Shown here: in pieces, positions 7,014 through 16,543 of the stretch
Layout of the letters: each line of letters begins with the position of its first letter
Position numbering within the stretch: the stretch's first letter is position 1
Assembly: GCF_946480385.1 (NCBI RefSeq)
Contig: NZ_CAMLJP010000084.1
Coordinates: 1 to 29,746, forward strand
DNA: 29,746 nt
Direction of reading: 5' to 3'
Source of the DNA: an uncultured Azospirillum sp.
GTDB lineage: Bacteria; Pseudomonadota; Alphaproteobacteria; Azospirillales; Azospirillaceae
The notes under the pieces: model-generated
Told to the model about the DNA's origin: nothing
What the model saw: the letters and a program-made list of their open reading frames with translations, nothing else
Database searches by the model: none
Position numbers and translations under genes: made by a program

Positions 7014-9779
7014 ATGGACCTGACCGCCGACCCCACCCCGCTCCACAGCCTTGACGATGCGCCCGCCATGGTGGCCGGTGCGCGCCGCGTCGTATCGCTG
7101 ACCCTCGACGGCGAGGTGGAGGAGCTGTCGCTGGCCGCCGCCGCGTCAAAGGTCCGCCGCCAGCTGCCGCTGGTCTGCCATGCCCGCGCCTTCGCCCGCC
7201 GGCTGGGGATCGACGGCTTCCCGGCCTTCGACGTGCTGGAGCTGTTCGCCTTCGTCCACCCCGCCCGCTTCTGCGTCCCCACCCCGCGCGGCATCGCCGA
7301 GGCGCTCGACCTGCCCACCCCGGACGGGCACGAGGCGGAGGCGCTGGCCCTGCAACGCGCCGTGCGCCGCCTGCTGGGCGACCTGGGTGCGGCGGGTCGC
7401 GAGGAGTCCTCCGACCCCGTCGCCTTCGCCTGGGAGATGGGGCGTGCCGGCTGGCCCTGGGCACCGGCGGTTCTGGCAGCGCTCGGCAAACCCGACGGGC
7501 CGGAGAAGGGCGCCGCCCGCTCGGGCTTGCGCGTCTGGACCCGCATCAAGGAGTGGGAAGAAGGCGCTCCGCCTCCCCCGCCTGCCCAGAACCCGGTCGA
7601 CCCGGATGAGGCGCGCCGCCGCCTCGCCGCCATGCTGTCGGCCAATGTGCTGGGCAAGGTGGCGGAGCCGCGGCCGCAGCAAGCCGATTACTCCAGCGCG
7701 GTGTCCGCCGCCTTCGCCCCACGCCAACTGCCCGACACCCCGAATGTGGTGCTGGCGGAGGCCGGGACCGGCGTCGGCAAGACGCTGGGCTATCTGGCGC
7801 CGGCCACGGTCTGGGCGGAGAAGAATGGTGGGACGGTGTGGATTTCTACCTACACCCGCAACCTCCAGCACCAGATCGACGCGGAACTGGACCGTCTCTA
7901 CGCCGACCCGGCGACCAAGGCGCGCAAGGTGGTTCTGCGCAAAGGGCGCGAGAACTACCTGTGCCTGCTGAACCTGGAGGAGGCGGTGCGCGCCATGCCC
8001 TTCCAGCCGCACAACGCCATCGGCGTCGGGCTGATGGCGCGTTGGGCGGCGGCGACCCGCGACGGTGACATGACCGGCGGCGACTTCCCCGGCTGGCTGG
8101 TCGACATTGCCGGACGCGGCCCGACCATGGGGCTGGCCGACCGCCGCGGCGAGTGCATCTATTCCGCCTGCGACCATTACGCCCGCTGCTACATCGAGAA
8201 GAGCGTCCGCCGCGCCCGCCGCGCCGACATTGTCATCGCCAACCACGCGCTGGTGATGGTGCAGGCGGCGCTGGGCGGCGGCGAGGAGCCGACCCTGCCC
8301 AGCCGCTATGTCTTCGACGAGGGGCACCATGTCTTCGACGCCGCCGACAGCGCCTTCGCCGGCCACCTGACCGGGCGCGAGACGCAGGAGTTGCGGCGCT
8401 GGCTGCTGGGGGCCGAGGAAACCGGGCGCAGCCGCGCCCGCGGCCTGAAGCGCCGGCTGGAGGACATCGTCGCCGGCGACGAGGAGGCTCTGCGCCACCT
8501 CGACGACATCCTGATGGGAGCCCGCGTGCTGCCCGGCGACGGCTGGTCGGCGCGTCTGGCCGCCGACAACCCGCAGGGGCCGACCGAGCGTTTCCTGTTG
8601 CTGGCCCGCCAGCAGGTCTATGCCCGCACCGCCGGCCAGGGCGGCCCCTACAGCCTGGAGGCCGACAAGGCTTACCCGGTGGACGGGCTGCTGGAGGCCG
8701 CGACGGAGCTGGAACAGGCGCTGGTCCGCCTGTCCGAACCGGTGGAGGCGCTGGCCCGCCGGCTGGCCCAGCGGCTTGAGGACGAAAGCGCCGAACTGGA
8801 TTCCGACCAGCGCCGCCGTATCGACGCGCTGTCGCGCAGCCTGCACCGCCGCGGCACCCTGACGGTGGAGGCGTGGCGGGCCATGCTGCGCACCTTGCCG
8901 ACCGAGACCCCCTCCCACTTCGTCGACTGGTTCGCGGTGGAGCGGATCGACGGCCGCGACGTCGATGTCGGGCTGTACCGCCACTGGGTCGACCCGACCG
9001 TTCCCTTCGCCGAGGCGCTGGCCGGTCCGGCCCATGGCTTGGTGGTGACCAGCGCCACGCTGACCGACGGCACCGGCGACGTCGGCCAGGACTGGCGCGC
9101 GGCGGAGGACCGCTGCGGCGCCAGCCACCTGCCGGCCCCGGCGATCCGCGCCCAGGTCCCCTCCCCCTTCGACTATCCGAACCGCACCCGCGTCTTCGTG
9201 GTCAATGACGTGCGCAAGGATGATCTCGGTCAGGTGTCGGCGGCCTACAAGTCGCTGTTCATGGCGGCGGGCGGCGGCGGGCTCGGCCTGTTCACCGCGA
9301 TCAGCCGCCTGCGCGCCGTGCGCGACCGCATCGCCGAGCCGTTGGACCAGGCGAACATTCCGCTCTATGCCCAGCATGTCGATCCGCTGGACGTATCCAC
9401 TCTGATCGACATCTTCCGCAACGAGGAACACGCCTGCCTGCTGGGCACCGACGCGGTGCGCGACGGGGTGGACGTGCCGGGCCGCTCGCTTCGCCTGATC
9501 GTCTTCGACCGCGTGCCGTGGCCGCGCCCCGACATCCTGCACCGTGCACGGCGCGAGGCCTTCGGCCGCCGCCGCTACGAGGACATGATCACACGGCTGC
9601 GCCTTAAACAGGCCTTCGGCCGTCTGGTCCGCCGCGCCGACGACACCGGCGTCTTCGTCCTGCTCGACCCGATGATGCCGAGCCGCTTGGCCGGCGCCTT
9701 CCCGGAGGGGGTGGAGATGCGCCGGGTCGGGCTGAAGCAGGCGGTGGAGGAGACGGCGGAGTTCCTGCGGGGGTGGTGA
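7014..9779 (+). CDS. ATP-dependent DNA helicase, DinG/Rad3 (XPD-like) family with Fe-S cluster
   Basis: A 921-residue superfamily 2 helicase, expected to unwind DNA 5' to 3' in repair or to clear R-loops and replication obstacles. Walker A is AEAGTGVGKT (248-257), the Walker B-like box is DEGH (435-438), and VVTSATLTDG lies near residue 675. Four cysteines at about 317, 381, 386 and 392 (YLC, GEC, SAC, ARC) sit between Walker A and the DEGH box, as in the 4Fe-4S domain of DinG and XPD. The first 210 or so residues precede the helicase core and are an extra domain I do not recognise. An in-frame GTG at 7005 is an alternative start. It ends 9 bp from the convergent transporter gene, without an obvious terminator. 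Confidence 0.9.
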   Translation: MDLTADPTPLHSLDDAPAMVAGARRVVSLTLDGEVEELSLAAAASKVRRQLPLVCHARAFARRLGIDGFPAFDVLELFAFVHPARFCVPTPRGIAEALDLPTPDGHEAEALALQRAVRRLLGDLGAAGREESSDPVAFAWEMGRAGWPWAPAVLAALGKPDGPEKGAARSGLRVWTRIKEWEEGAPPPPPAQNPVDPDEARRRLAAMLSANVLGKVAEPRPQQADYSSAVSAAFAPRQLPDTPNVVLAEAGTGVGKTLGYLAPATVWAEKNGGTVWISTYTRNLQHQIDAELDRLYADPATKARKVVLRKGRENYLCLLNLEEAVRAMPFQPHNAIGVGLMARWAAATRDGDMTGGDFPGWLVDIAGRGPTMGLADRRGECIYSACDHYARCYIEKSVRRARRADIVIANHALVMVQAALGGGEEPTLPSRYVFDEGHHVFDAADSAFAGHLTGRETQELRRWLLGAEETGRSRARGLKRRLEDIVAGDEEALRHLDDILMGARVLPGDGWSARLAADNPQGPTERFLLLARQQVYARTAGQGGPYSLEADKAYPVDGLLEAATELEQALVRLSEPVEALARRLAQRLEDESAELDSDQRRRIDALSRSLHRRGTLTVEAWRAMLRTLPTETPSHFVDWFAVERIDGRDVDVGLYRHWVDPTVPFAEALAGPAHGLVVTSATLTDGTGDVGQDWRAAEDRCGASHLPAPAIRAQVPSPFDYPNRTRVFVVNDVRKDDLGQVSAAYKSLFMAAGGGGLGLFTAISRLRAVRDRIAEPLDQANIPLYAQHVDPLDVSTLIDIFRNEEHACLLGTDAVRDGVDVPGRSLRLIVFDRVPWPRPDILHRARREAFGRRRYEDMITRLRLKQAFGRLVRRADDTGVFVLLDPMMPSRLAGAFPEGVEMRRVGLKQAVEETAEFLRGW

Positions 9780-9788
9780 GGCGTAAGC

Positions 9789-10736
9789 TCACCCTCCAGG
9801 CGCATAAACCGCCAGCAGCGCCGACAGCGTCACCACGCTCAACACCGTCGAGACCAGAATGGCCGAGGACGTGCGCTCGACATAGGTCTGGTACTGACTT
9901 GCCACCACGAAGGTGAGCGCGCCGGTCGGCAACGCTGCCAGGATCACCGCGCTGCCGGTCCAGAAGGGGTCCATCGGGAACAGCGTCTGCGTCAGCACCC
10001 AGGCCAGCGCCGGGTGGACCAGCAGTTTCAGCGCGCTGATCCATCCCGCCTCCGCCAGCCCGGCGGTCAGCCGTTGCGAGGCCAGGAACAGGCCGATGGC
10101 GAACAGCGCGCAGGGGCCGGCGGGGGAGCCCATCAGCTCGCAGAAGGTGGCGATCGGCTTCGGCACCGCCACGCCGGGCAGCAGCGCCGACCAGGCGAGG
10201 CCGGCGGCGGTGGACAGAATCAGCGGGTTCTTCGCCAGCGCCCGGCCGACGTCGCGCAACGCCTTGCCCAGCCCGCCGCCGTGGCTGTTGGCGAACTCCA
10301 TCCAGATCACGGCGATGCCGACCATGATGGCGCTCATGATGACGGTCGCCAGGATGGTGGGGGCGAGATGGTCCGGGCCGAAGGCGGCCAGGAACAGCGG
10401 AATGCCCATGTAGCCGGTGTTGGAAAAGGCGGAGTTCAGGCCCTGCATGCACTGGATCTGCGTACGCTCCCGCCGCAGAAACCGGCCGATGATCGCACCC
10501 AGCGCGTAGACCATCAGCATCGACCCAAGGAAGGCGCCGATGAAGGGGCCGTTGAAGATCTCCGGAATCGACCGGCGGGCGGTGCCCAGGAACAGCACCG
10601 GCGGCAGCGCCATCCAATAGACGAACTTGTTCAGCGCCTCCGACGAGGCGGCGCCGAGCAGCTTCGACTTCCCGGACAGGAATCCGGCCAGAATGATGGC
10701 GAATACGGGAAATGCGACATTGAGGACGACGTTCAT
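9789..10736 (-). CDS. AEC-family transporter (auxin efflux carrier/malonate permease type)
   Basis: A 315-residue integral membrane protein of the AEC family, which exports or imports small organic anions; the substrate cannot be read from the sequence. About ten hydrophobic segments are visible, beginning MNVVLNVAFPVFAIILAGFL. The family-typical LNKFVYWMALPPVLFL and GLNSAFSNTGYMGIPLFLAA are present, the latter an Asn/Gly-containing broken helix. It ends LLAVYAPGG. ATG 10736 is preferred over an upstream in-frame start at 10799, whose extra residues are basic and not membrane-like. It is divergent from the TerB-like gene across a 205-bp region holding inverted repeats. Confidence 0.88.
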   Translation of the reverse strand: MNVVLNVAFPVFAIILAGFLSGKSKLLGAASSEALNKFVYWMALPPVLFLGTARRSIPEIFNGPFIGAFLGSMLMVYALGAIIGRFLRRERTQIQCMQGLNSAFSNTGYMGIPLFLAAFGPDHLAPTILATVIMSAIMVGIAVIWMEFANSHGGGLGKALRDVGRALAKNPLILSTAAGLAWSALLPGVAVPKPIATFCELMGSPAGPCALFAIGLFLASQRLTAGLAEAGWISALKLLVHPALAWVLTQTLFPMDPFWTGSAVILAALPTGALTFVVASQYQTYVERTSSAILVSTVLSVVTLSALLAVYAPGG

Positions 10737-10806
10737 GGTGCGCGACAATAGGCAGACCCAACCGTCGCGTCGAGCGGCCGACCTCTCCGCGCCAAGCATG
10801 GCACCC

Positions 10807-10894
10807 TTGACGCCGCGCAGGCGGCGTCAAACTCTGACAACGGCGCGGAAGCGGCGTCGGATGCCAAAGCTTGACGCCGCACCGGCGGCGTTCG
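10807..10894. promoter_or_regulatory. Inverted-repeat cluster, possible operators
   Basis: A perfect inverted repeat occupies 10807-10830 (10-base arms, TTGACGCCGC and its complement, around GCAG). An imperfect second copy with the same left arm occupies 10871-10894. A further half-site GCGGCGTC lies at 10851-10858. The cluster sits between the divergent transporter and TerB-like genes. It could be an operator array or RNA hairpins; G+C-rich composition raises the chance of coincidence. Confidence 0.4.
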
Positions 10895-10941
10895 AGATTG
10901 CCGACCCGACTTGCGACCACTCCTCGAGGGGAGACCGCCTC

Positions 10942-11367
10942 ATGAGAAAGCCGACCGACGCCATGATCGACCACCACAGCGCGCTCATCTACATCATGGT
11001 CCTGGTGTCCGCCTGCGACGGCGACATGACCGACCCTGAACTGGAAGCCATCGGCGAGAATGTGCGCTACCTGCCGATCTTCAAGGATTACAGCGGCGAT
11101 CAGGTGATGGCCGCGACGCGCGAATGCACCGCCATGCTGTCGGACAACGACGGGCTGGACACGGTGCTGACCATCGTCGAGCAGGCGCTGCCGTCGAAGC
11201 TGCGCGAGACCGCCTATGCGGTGGCCTGCGACATCGCCGCCGCCGATCCCAAGGCCTCGCAGGAGGAACTGCGGATGCTGGAGCTGATCCGCCACCGGCT
11301 GGGGGTCGACCGGCTGTGCGCCGCCGCCATCGAACGCGGCGCCCGCGCCCGCCATATGCGCCTGTGA
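10942..11367 (+). CDS. TerB-like helical protein
   Basis: This 141-residue, all-helical, acidic cytosolic protein resembles the TerB/tellurite-resistance and DjlA N-terminal domain family. Its supports are the ALIYIMVLVSACDGDMTDPE segment (about 14-33), where acidic residues after CDGDM match the proposed metal-binding loop, and the second helix repeat VACDIAAADPKASQEELRML. Standalone TerB proteins have no settled function and need not concern tellurite; no other ter genes are present. GAGGGGAGA about 7 bases upstream of ATG 10942 is a good ribosome-binding site. The gene lies 33 bp before the dehydrogenase on the same strand, so co-transcription is likely. Confidence 0.78.
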   Translation: MRKPTDAMIDHHSALIYIMVLVSACDGDMTDPELEAIGENVRYLPIFKDYSGDQVMAATRECTAMLSDNDGLDTVLTIVEQALPSKLRETAYAVACDIAAADPKASQEELRMLELIRHRLGVDRLCAAAIERGARARHMRL

Positions 11368-11400
11368 CCGTCTTCCAATCTTTTTTCTGAAAGCTCCGAC

Positions 11401-12288
11401 ATGACCGAAGAGACCCTCCGCCCCGACCTCGCCGGCCAGCGCATCGGCTTCATCGGGCTCGGCCTGATGGGCAAGCCGATGGTCCGCGCGCTCGCCCGTG
11501 CCGGCGCGGAGCTGGTGGTGACCAGCCGCAGCCCCGACCCGGTCGCCGAGATGGCGGCGGAAGGCATGATCGCCGCCACCGGCCCCGCCGCCGTGGCCGG
11601 GCAGTCCGGGATCATCGTCCTGATGCTGACCGACACCGCGGCGGTGGAAACGGTGGCCGAGGCTCTGCTGCCGGTCCTCCGCCCCGGCCATCTGGTGATC
11701 GACATGGGCACGACCGCCGTCGCCGCCACCCGCGCGCTGGCCCAGCGTGTCGCCGCCGCCGGTGCGGAGTGGCTCGACGCGCCCGTCTCCGGCGGAACCG
11801 TGGCGGCGGAGGGGGCGATCCTGACCATCATGGCCGGCGGGACCGAGGCCGCCTTCGCCCGCGCCCTGCCGGTGCTGCAGGCGATGGGCCGCCGCATCAC
11901 CCATGTCGGAGCCAGCGGCGCCGGCCAGATCGCCAAGTCCGCCAATCAGGTCATCGTCGCCCTGACCATCGGCGCGGTGGCCGAAGCCCTGGCGCTTGCC
12001 AAGGCCGCCGGCGCCGATCCGGCCAAGGTGCGCGACGCCATCCGCGGCGGCTTCGCCGAATCCCGCATCCTCGACCTGCATGGCGGCCGGATGGTCAGCG
12101 GCGACTTCACCCCCGGCGGCCGCGTCACCACCCAGGTCAAGGACCTGCGTCAGGCGGAAGAACTGGCTCAGCAATCCGGCATCGACCTGCCGACACTCGG
12201 CCTGTCGCTGGAACTGTTCGAGATGCTGGTCGAGCAGGGCGACGGCGGGCTGGACCACTCCGCTCTTTACCGCCTGTTCGCCCGCTGA
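11401..12288 (+). CDS. NAD(P)-dependent beta-hydroxyacid dehydrogenase (3-hydroxyisobutyrate dehydrogenase/tartronate semialdehyde reductase family)
   Basis: A 295-residue oxidoreductase that interconverts a beta-hydroxyacid and its semialdehyde. The Rossmann motif is IGFIGLGLMGKPM (15-27), the substrate-binding loop DAPVSGGTVAAEGA (126-139), and the catalytic Lys179 lies in GAGQIAKSANQ with Asn182 nearby. KDLRQAEELA in the all-helical C-terminal domain is also typical. Length matches the family. TSRS after the second beta strand, rather than an acidic residue, suggests that NADP could be accepted, but this is a guess. Sequence does not separate 3-hydroxyisobutyrate, tartronate semialdehyde or succinic semialdehyde as substrate. 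It is probably co-transcribed with the TerB-like gene. Confidence 0.88.
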   Translation: MTEETLRPDLAGQRIGFIGLGLMGKPMVRALARAGAELVVTSRSPDPVAEMAAEGMIAATGPAAVAGQSGIIVLMLTDTAAVETVAEALLPVLRPGHLVIDMGTTAVAATRALAQRVAAAGAEWLDAPVSGGTVAAEGAILTIMAGGTEAAFARALPVLQAMGRRITHVGASGAGQIAKSANQVIVALTIGAVAEALALAKAAGADPAKVRDAIRGGFAESRILDLHGGRMVSGDFTPGGRVTTQVKDLRQAEELAQQSGIDLPTLGLSLELFEMLVEQGDGGLDHSALYRLFAR

Positions 12289-12429
12289 GAGGATCGTCCG
12301 CCGGGGGAGGTGCCGCCAAACTCCACCAAAGTCGTATGCGTCAATATTCCCTATTGCCTAGGAAAATCCTTCGGAGGCAAATGATTGGGGAATGTTACGT
12401 TTCTGTGACTCCATGGCTGGGGATTGGCA

Positions 12430-14100
12430 ATGTCGTTGCGCACGATTCTGGTTGGGGTTCTGGCGGTGCTCGGCCTGATGCTGGGCTTCGAGGCGTTCAC
12501 CGGCATCACCACGCTGGAAACCGCCAACGAGCAGATGAAGTCGGTCTATGAGGACCGGGTGGTGCCGCTGCGCGACCTGAAGATCGTCTCCGACGCCTAT
12601 GCGGTGATGATCGTCGACAGCTCCCACAAGGTCCGCGCCGGGGCCATGCCCTGGGCCGACGGCACCGCCTCCGTGCGCAAGGCCATGGCGACGGTGCGGG
12701 AGCGCTGGCAGGCCTACACCTCCACCTCGCTGACGGCGGAGGAATCCCGGATGGTGGCGGAGACGCGGGCGGCGATGGAGCGGGCCGACGCCGGCGTCGC
12801 CACGCTGCTGCGCATCCTCGACAACCGCGACAAGGCGGGGTTGGACGCGTTCGTCGCCCGCGACCTCTACCCGACCGTCGACCCGGTGACGGAGCATGTC
12901 AGCAGCCTGATCGACCTGCAGGTCCGCGTCGCCGGCAAAGAGTTCGCCGACTCCCAGCGGTCCTACGAGGGTGAGAATCGCAACTCCTGGTTGCTGGTCG
13001 CCGCGGCGGCTGTGTTGCTGGCGGCCGGGATCGCCATCGTCATCCGCCGGGTGATCGCGCCGGTGACGGCGATGACCGCCGCCATGGCCCGGCTGGCCGG
13101 CGGCGACGTGACGGTCACGGTCCCCGCCACCGACCGCGGCGACGAGATCGGCCGGATGGCCCGCGCCGTCGCCGTCTTCAAGGACAACGCCATCGAAAAG
13201 CAGCGGATCGAGGCCGAGCAGGAGCGGCTGAAGCAGGGAATGGAGGCCGAACGCCGCCGGATGATGGCCGAACTGGCCGACCGGTTCGAACAGGCGGTGC
13301 GGGGCGTCGTCACCCAGGTCGGTGGCGCCGCCGGGCAGCTGACCGCCAGCGCGCGCTCCCTGTCGACCCTGGCGGAGCGGAGCCGGTCACAGGCCTCGGC
13401 GGTTGCGGGCGCCAGCGAGCAGACCTCCGCCAACGTGCAGACCGTGGCCGCTTCGGCCGAGGAAATGGCGACCTCCATCGGTGAGATCACCCGGCAGGTC
13501 GGCGAAACGGCGGACGTCGCCCGCCGCGCCGCCGAACGGGCCGGCAGCACCGACGCCACCATCCGCCAGCTGGCCGACCACGCCAAGGAGATCGGCGACG
13601 TCGTGCAGCTGATCAGCGCCATCGCCGCCCAGACCAACCTGCTGGCGCTGAACGCCACCATCGAGGCTGCACGGGCCGGCGAGGCCGGCAAGGGCTTCGC
13701 GGTGGTCGCCGGGGAGGTGAAGAACCTCGCCAACCAGACCGCCAGGGCGACCGAGGAGATCGCCAGCCGGATCGGCGCCATGCAGAGCGTGACCGGCGAA
13801 GCGGTGGACGCCATCGCGGAGATCGGCCGGACCATCGACGACATCAACCGCATCGCCGCCGTGGTCGCCGCAGCCGTCGAACAGCAGGACGCCGCCGCGC
13901 GCGAGATCGCCCGCAACGTCCAGCAGGCCGCCGTGGGGACGGAGGAGATTTCCTCCAACATCGTGGTGGTGCGTCAGGCCGCCGACGATACCGGCACCGC
14001 GGCGCATGACGTGCTGGGCGCGGCGCAGACGCTGTCGGTCGACGCCGATCGGCTTTCAGCGGAGGTGGAGCGCTTCATCGGGCAGGTGCGCAGCGCCTGA
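12430..14100 (+). CDS. Methyl-accepting chemotaxis protein
   Basis: A 556-residue transmembrane receptor that signals to CheA/CheW and biases flagellar rotation. In order: TM1 (about 4-26), a periplasmic four-helix sensor of about 160 residues with no recognisable PAS or Cache motif, TM2 (about 187-206), a HAMP domain (about 207-258) and the cytoplasmic coiled coil. The tip is the highly conserved [20 protein letters not shown] followed by [15 protein letters not shown]. There is no C-terminal NWETF-like pentapeptide, so it probably lacks tethered CheR/CheB binding. ATG 12430 is chosen so that the first membrane segment begins at residue 4; a TTG at 12424 is also in frame. It has its own 141-bp upstream gap. 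The ligand is unknown. Confidence 0.95.
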   Translation: MSLRTILVGVLAVLGLMLGFEAFTGITTLETANEQMKSVYEDRVVPLRDLKIVSDAYAVMIVDSSHKVRAGAMPWADGTASVRKAMATVRERWQAYTSTSLTAEESRMVAETRAAMERADAGVATLLRILDNRDKAGLDAFVARDLYPTVDPVTEHVSSLIDLQVRVAGKEFADSQRSYEGENRNSWLLVAAAAVLLAAGIAIVIRRVIAPVTAMTAAMARLAGGDVTVTVPATDRGDEIGRMARAVAVFKDNAIEKQRIEAEQERLKQGMEAERRRMMAELADRFEQAVRGVVTQVGGAAGQLTASARSLSTLAERSRSQASAVAGASEQTSANVQTVAASAEEMATSIGEITRQVGETADVARRAAERAGSTDATIRQLADHAKEIGDVVQLISAIAAQTNLLALNATIEAARAGEAGKGFAVVAGEVKNLANQTARATEEIASRIGAMQSVTGEAVDAIAEIGRTIDDINRIAAVVAAAVEQQDAAAREIARNVQQAAVGTEEISSNIVVVRQAADDTGTAAHDVLGAAQTLSVDADRLSAEVERFIGQVRSA

Positions 14101-14268
14101 TCGACCGTACCATTCCCATTCCTATTCCCGTCCGTTGCGGCAATGGCCCACTTTCCGCAAGTTTCTTGTCAAAACGGTTGAGGATAAGCGTCGCATCGTC
14201 CATTCTCCCGGCTTTCCACAGGGCGGCAAAACACTGCCGGTCCTCTTGTCTTTACAGGTCAGGCGGCG

Positions 14269-15870
14269 ATGACGGGCGAGCGCATCTATCTCTACGACAC
14301 CACGCTGCGCGACGGGGCGCAGACCCAGGATGTGGATTTCTCGGTCGCCGACAAGATCGCGATTGCCAAGGACCTCGACCGGCTCGGCATCGACTACATC
14401 GAAGGCGGCTGGCCTGGCGCCAACCCGACCGACGACCAGTTCTTCGCCGAGGCGCCGGAGCTGACCCGCGCCACCTTCACCGCCTTCGGCATGACCCGCC
14501 GCCCCGGCCGCAGCGCCGCCAACGACCCGCAGCTGACGGCGCTGGCGCAGTCGCGCGCCAAGGCAGTCTGCATGGTCGGCAAGACCTGGGACTTCCATGT
14601 CGACGTCGCACTGAACATCCCGCGCGAGGAAAATCTCGACCTGATCCGCGACAGCATCGCCGCGCTGCACGCCGCCAAGGGCGAGGCGCTGTTCGATGCC
14701 GAGCATTTCTTCGACGGCTACAAGCGCAACCCGGCCTACGCCGTCTCCTGCATCAAGGCGGCCTTCGACGCCGGGGCGCGCTGGATCGTGCTGTGCGACA
14801 CCAACGGCGGCACCCTGCCGCACGAAATCGACGCCATCGTCCGCGAGGCGGTGGAGACTCACGGCATCCCCGGCGACCATCTCGGCATCCACTGCCACAA
14901 CGACACCGAGAATGCGGTGGCCAACTCGCTGGCGGCGGTGCGGGCCGGCGCGCGGATGATCCAGGGCACCATCAACGGGCTGGGCGAGCGCTGCGGCAAC
15001 GCCAACCTCGTCTCGCTGATCCCGACGCTGATGCTGAAGCTGGGCTATGAGACCGGCATCCGGCGCGAGGATCTGCATCTTCTGACCCAGCTGAGCCGCG
15101 CCTTCGACGACCGGCTGAACCGCGCCCCCAACCGCCACGCCCCCTACGTCGGCGCCAGTGCCTTCGCCCACAAGGGCGGGCTGCATGTCTCGGCGGTGGA
15201 GAAGGACCCGTCCTCCTACGAGCATGTGGCGCCGGAGGCCATCGGCAACCGCCGCCAGATCGTCATGTCCGATCAGGCCGGCCGCTCCAACCTGATCGTG
15301 CGGCTGCGCGACATCGGCATGGCGGTGGACGCCAAGGACGAGCGCCTGACCGGCCTGCTCGATCTGGTGAAGCAGCGCGACAGCGACGGCTATGCCTACG
15401 ACACGGCGGAGGCCAGCTTCGAGCTGCTGGTCCGGCGCGAACTGGGCGAGGTGCCGCGCTTCTTCGAACTGCTGCGCTTCCACGTCACCGACGAGCGCCG
15501 CTACAACGCCGTCGGCAAGATGGTGGTGGAATCGGAGGCGGTGGTGCGCGTGCGCGTCGGTGACGTGATGCGGATGGAGGTGGCGGACGGCAACGGCCCG
15601 GTGCATGCACTGGACGTCGCCATGCGCAAGGCGCTGGAGCCGGTCTATCCGGCGTTGGCCAAGGTCAGCCTGTCCGACTACCGCGTCCGCATCCTGGCGG
15701 CCAAGGACGGCACCGGCGCCATGCCGCGCGTGCTGATCCGCAGCGCCCGCACCGACGGCAGCGAATGGTCGACGCTGGGCGTGTCCACCAACATCATCGA
15801 GGCGTCGATGGAAGCGCTGGTGGACAGCTACACCTACGCCCTGATGAAGAGCGACGCGACGCCGGTGTGA
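14269..15870 (+). CDS. cimA: Citramalate synthase
   Basis: A 533-residue enzyme that condenses pyruvate and acetyl-CoA to (R)-citramalate, giving a threonine-independent route to 2-oxobutyrate and isoleucine. The N-terminal TIM barrel shows YLYDTTLRDGAQTQDVDFSV (7-26), LCDTNGGTLPHEID and the metal-binding HCHNDTENAVANSL; NGLGERCGNANLVSLIPTL is the family pattern after the barrel. The C-terminal 150 or so residues form the LeuA-type regulatory domain (DYRVRILAAKDGTGAMPRVL), the site of isoleucine feedback in characterised relatives. The length and YIEGGWPGANP point to CimA rather than 2-isopropylmalate synthase or homocitrate synthase. The 168-bp upstream gap shows no clear attenuator. Confidence 0.93.
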   Translation: MTGERIYLYDTTLRDGAQTQDVDFSVADKIAIAKDLDRLGIDYIEGGWPGANPTDDQFFAEAPELTRATFTAFGMTRRPGRSAANDPQLTALAQSRAKAVCMVGKTWDFHVDVALNIPREENLDLIRDSIAALHAAKGEALFDAEHFFDGYKRNPAYAVSCIKAAFDAGARWIVLCDTNGGTLPHEIDAIVREAVETHGIPGDHLGIHCHNDTENAVANSLAAVRAGARMIQGTINGLGERCGNANLVSLIPTLMLKLGYETGIRREDLHLLTQLSRAFDDRLNRAPNRHAPYVGASAFAHKGGLHVSAVEKDPSSYEHVAPEAIGNRRQIVMSDQAGRSNLIVRLRDIGMAVDAKDERLTGLLDLVKQRDSDGYAYDTAEASFELLVRRELGEVPRFFELLRFHVTDERRYNAVGKMVVESEAVVRVRVGDVMRMEVADGNGPVHALDVAMRKALEPVYPALAKVSLSDYRVRILAAKDGTGAMPRVLIRSARTDGSEWSTLGVSTNIIEASMEALVDSYTYALMKSDATPV

Positions 15871-16010
15871 GGGCCGGTGTAACGCCAGACTGGCACGCGG
15901 CACCTTCCCACCATGGCGATGTTCTGTTAGCTAGAGCGGTTTCGGGGCGCTCGCATTCACGCGGGGTCGGCTCCGGTCATCAGCGCCCGTATTGCCGCGG
16001 GTCCGCTCTC

Positions 16011-16016
16011 GGAGGA
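16011..16016 (+). promoter_or_regulatory. Ribosome-binding site that fixes the start of the VUT protein
   Basis: GGAGGA ends 8 bases before ATG 16025. It selects this start over in-frame codons further upstream such as 15992. Confidence 0.7.
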
Positions 16017-16024
16017 ACATCGCC

Positions 16025-16492
16025 ATGCTCTGGCTCGCCGCCTATATCGGCAGCATTCTTGCCATCAACTACGCCTTCAGCCTGTTTCCGCACCTGGATC
16101 TGGTCTGGTCCTGCTGGGCCGGCCTGATCTTCATCCTGCGTGACATGGTGCAGGTGCGCTTCGGCCATTGGGCGCTCGCCGCCATGCTGGGCGGCACTGT
16201 GCTGTCCTATCTGCTGACCGACCCCTTCGTCGCCACCGCCAGCGTCGTCGCCTTCGCGGTGTCGGAGTTGATCGACTGGGCGGTCTTCACCATCACCCGC
16301 CGCCCGCTGCGCGACCGGCTGTGGATCAGCGCCGCCCTGTCGGTGCCGGTCGACACCGCCATCTTCTTCGGCATGCTGGACGTCTGGGACCCCACCGTCT
16401 GGGCCGCCAGCTTCGCGTCGAAGCTGCTGGGCGTGTCGGTGGTCTGGCTGCTGATGCGCACGCGGGACGGACGGATGCCGGTCGCGGCGTAA
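16025..16492 (+). CDS. VUT (vitamin uptake, YhhQ-like) family membrane protein
   Basis: A 155-residue protein made almost entirely of membrane segments. The family, once DUF165, includes YhhQ, an importer of queuosine precursors (preQ0/preQ1); others are proposed vitamin transporters. The supporting pattern is VAFAVSELIDWAVFTITRRP (about 76-95), with acidic residues inside a membrane helix, followed by SVPVDTAIFFGML, where an Asp sits in the next helix. At 155 residues it is shorter than YhhQ (about 220), so it may be a minimal form or a distinct subgroup. It converges on smc. Substrate not known. Confidence 0.7.
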   Translation: MLWLAAYIGSILAINYAFSLFPHLDLVWSCWAGLIFILRDMVQVRFGHWALAAMLGGTVLSYLLTDPFVATASVVAFAVSELIDWAVFTITRRPLRDRLWISAALSVPVDTAIFFGMLDVWDPTVWAASFASKLLGVSVVWLLMRTRDGRMPVAA

Positions 16493-16501
16493 CCACCTCC
16501 C

Positions 16502-16537
16502 TCGCCCCCTTCCGCGTTCCATGGCGGAAGGGGGCGA
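16502..16537. terminator. Shared hairpin between convergent genes
   Basis: A perfect 14-bp stem with an 8-base loop lies between the VUT and smc stop codons. Neither strand has a proper U-tract after it, so it may act weakly or by blocking 3' exonucleases rather than as a classical terminator. Confidence 0.5.
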
Positions 16538-16543
16538 AACTGT

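Noticed and set aside
10942..11367. Tellurite resistance function
   Set aside because: Only a TerB-like protein is present, with no terA, terC, terD or terZ genes, so a resistance role should not be inferred.
12414..12429. Sigma-54-like promoter TGGCTGGGGATTGGCA with correct GG/GC spacing
   Set aside because: It abuts the chemotaxis receptor ATG at 12430, so transcription would start inside the first membrane segment with no suitable downstream start codon.
15891..15905. TGGCACG, a perfect sigma-54 -24 half
   Set aside because: The -12 part lacks the required GC at the correct spacing.
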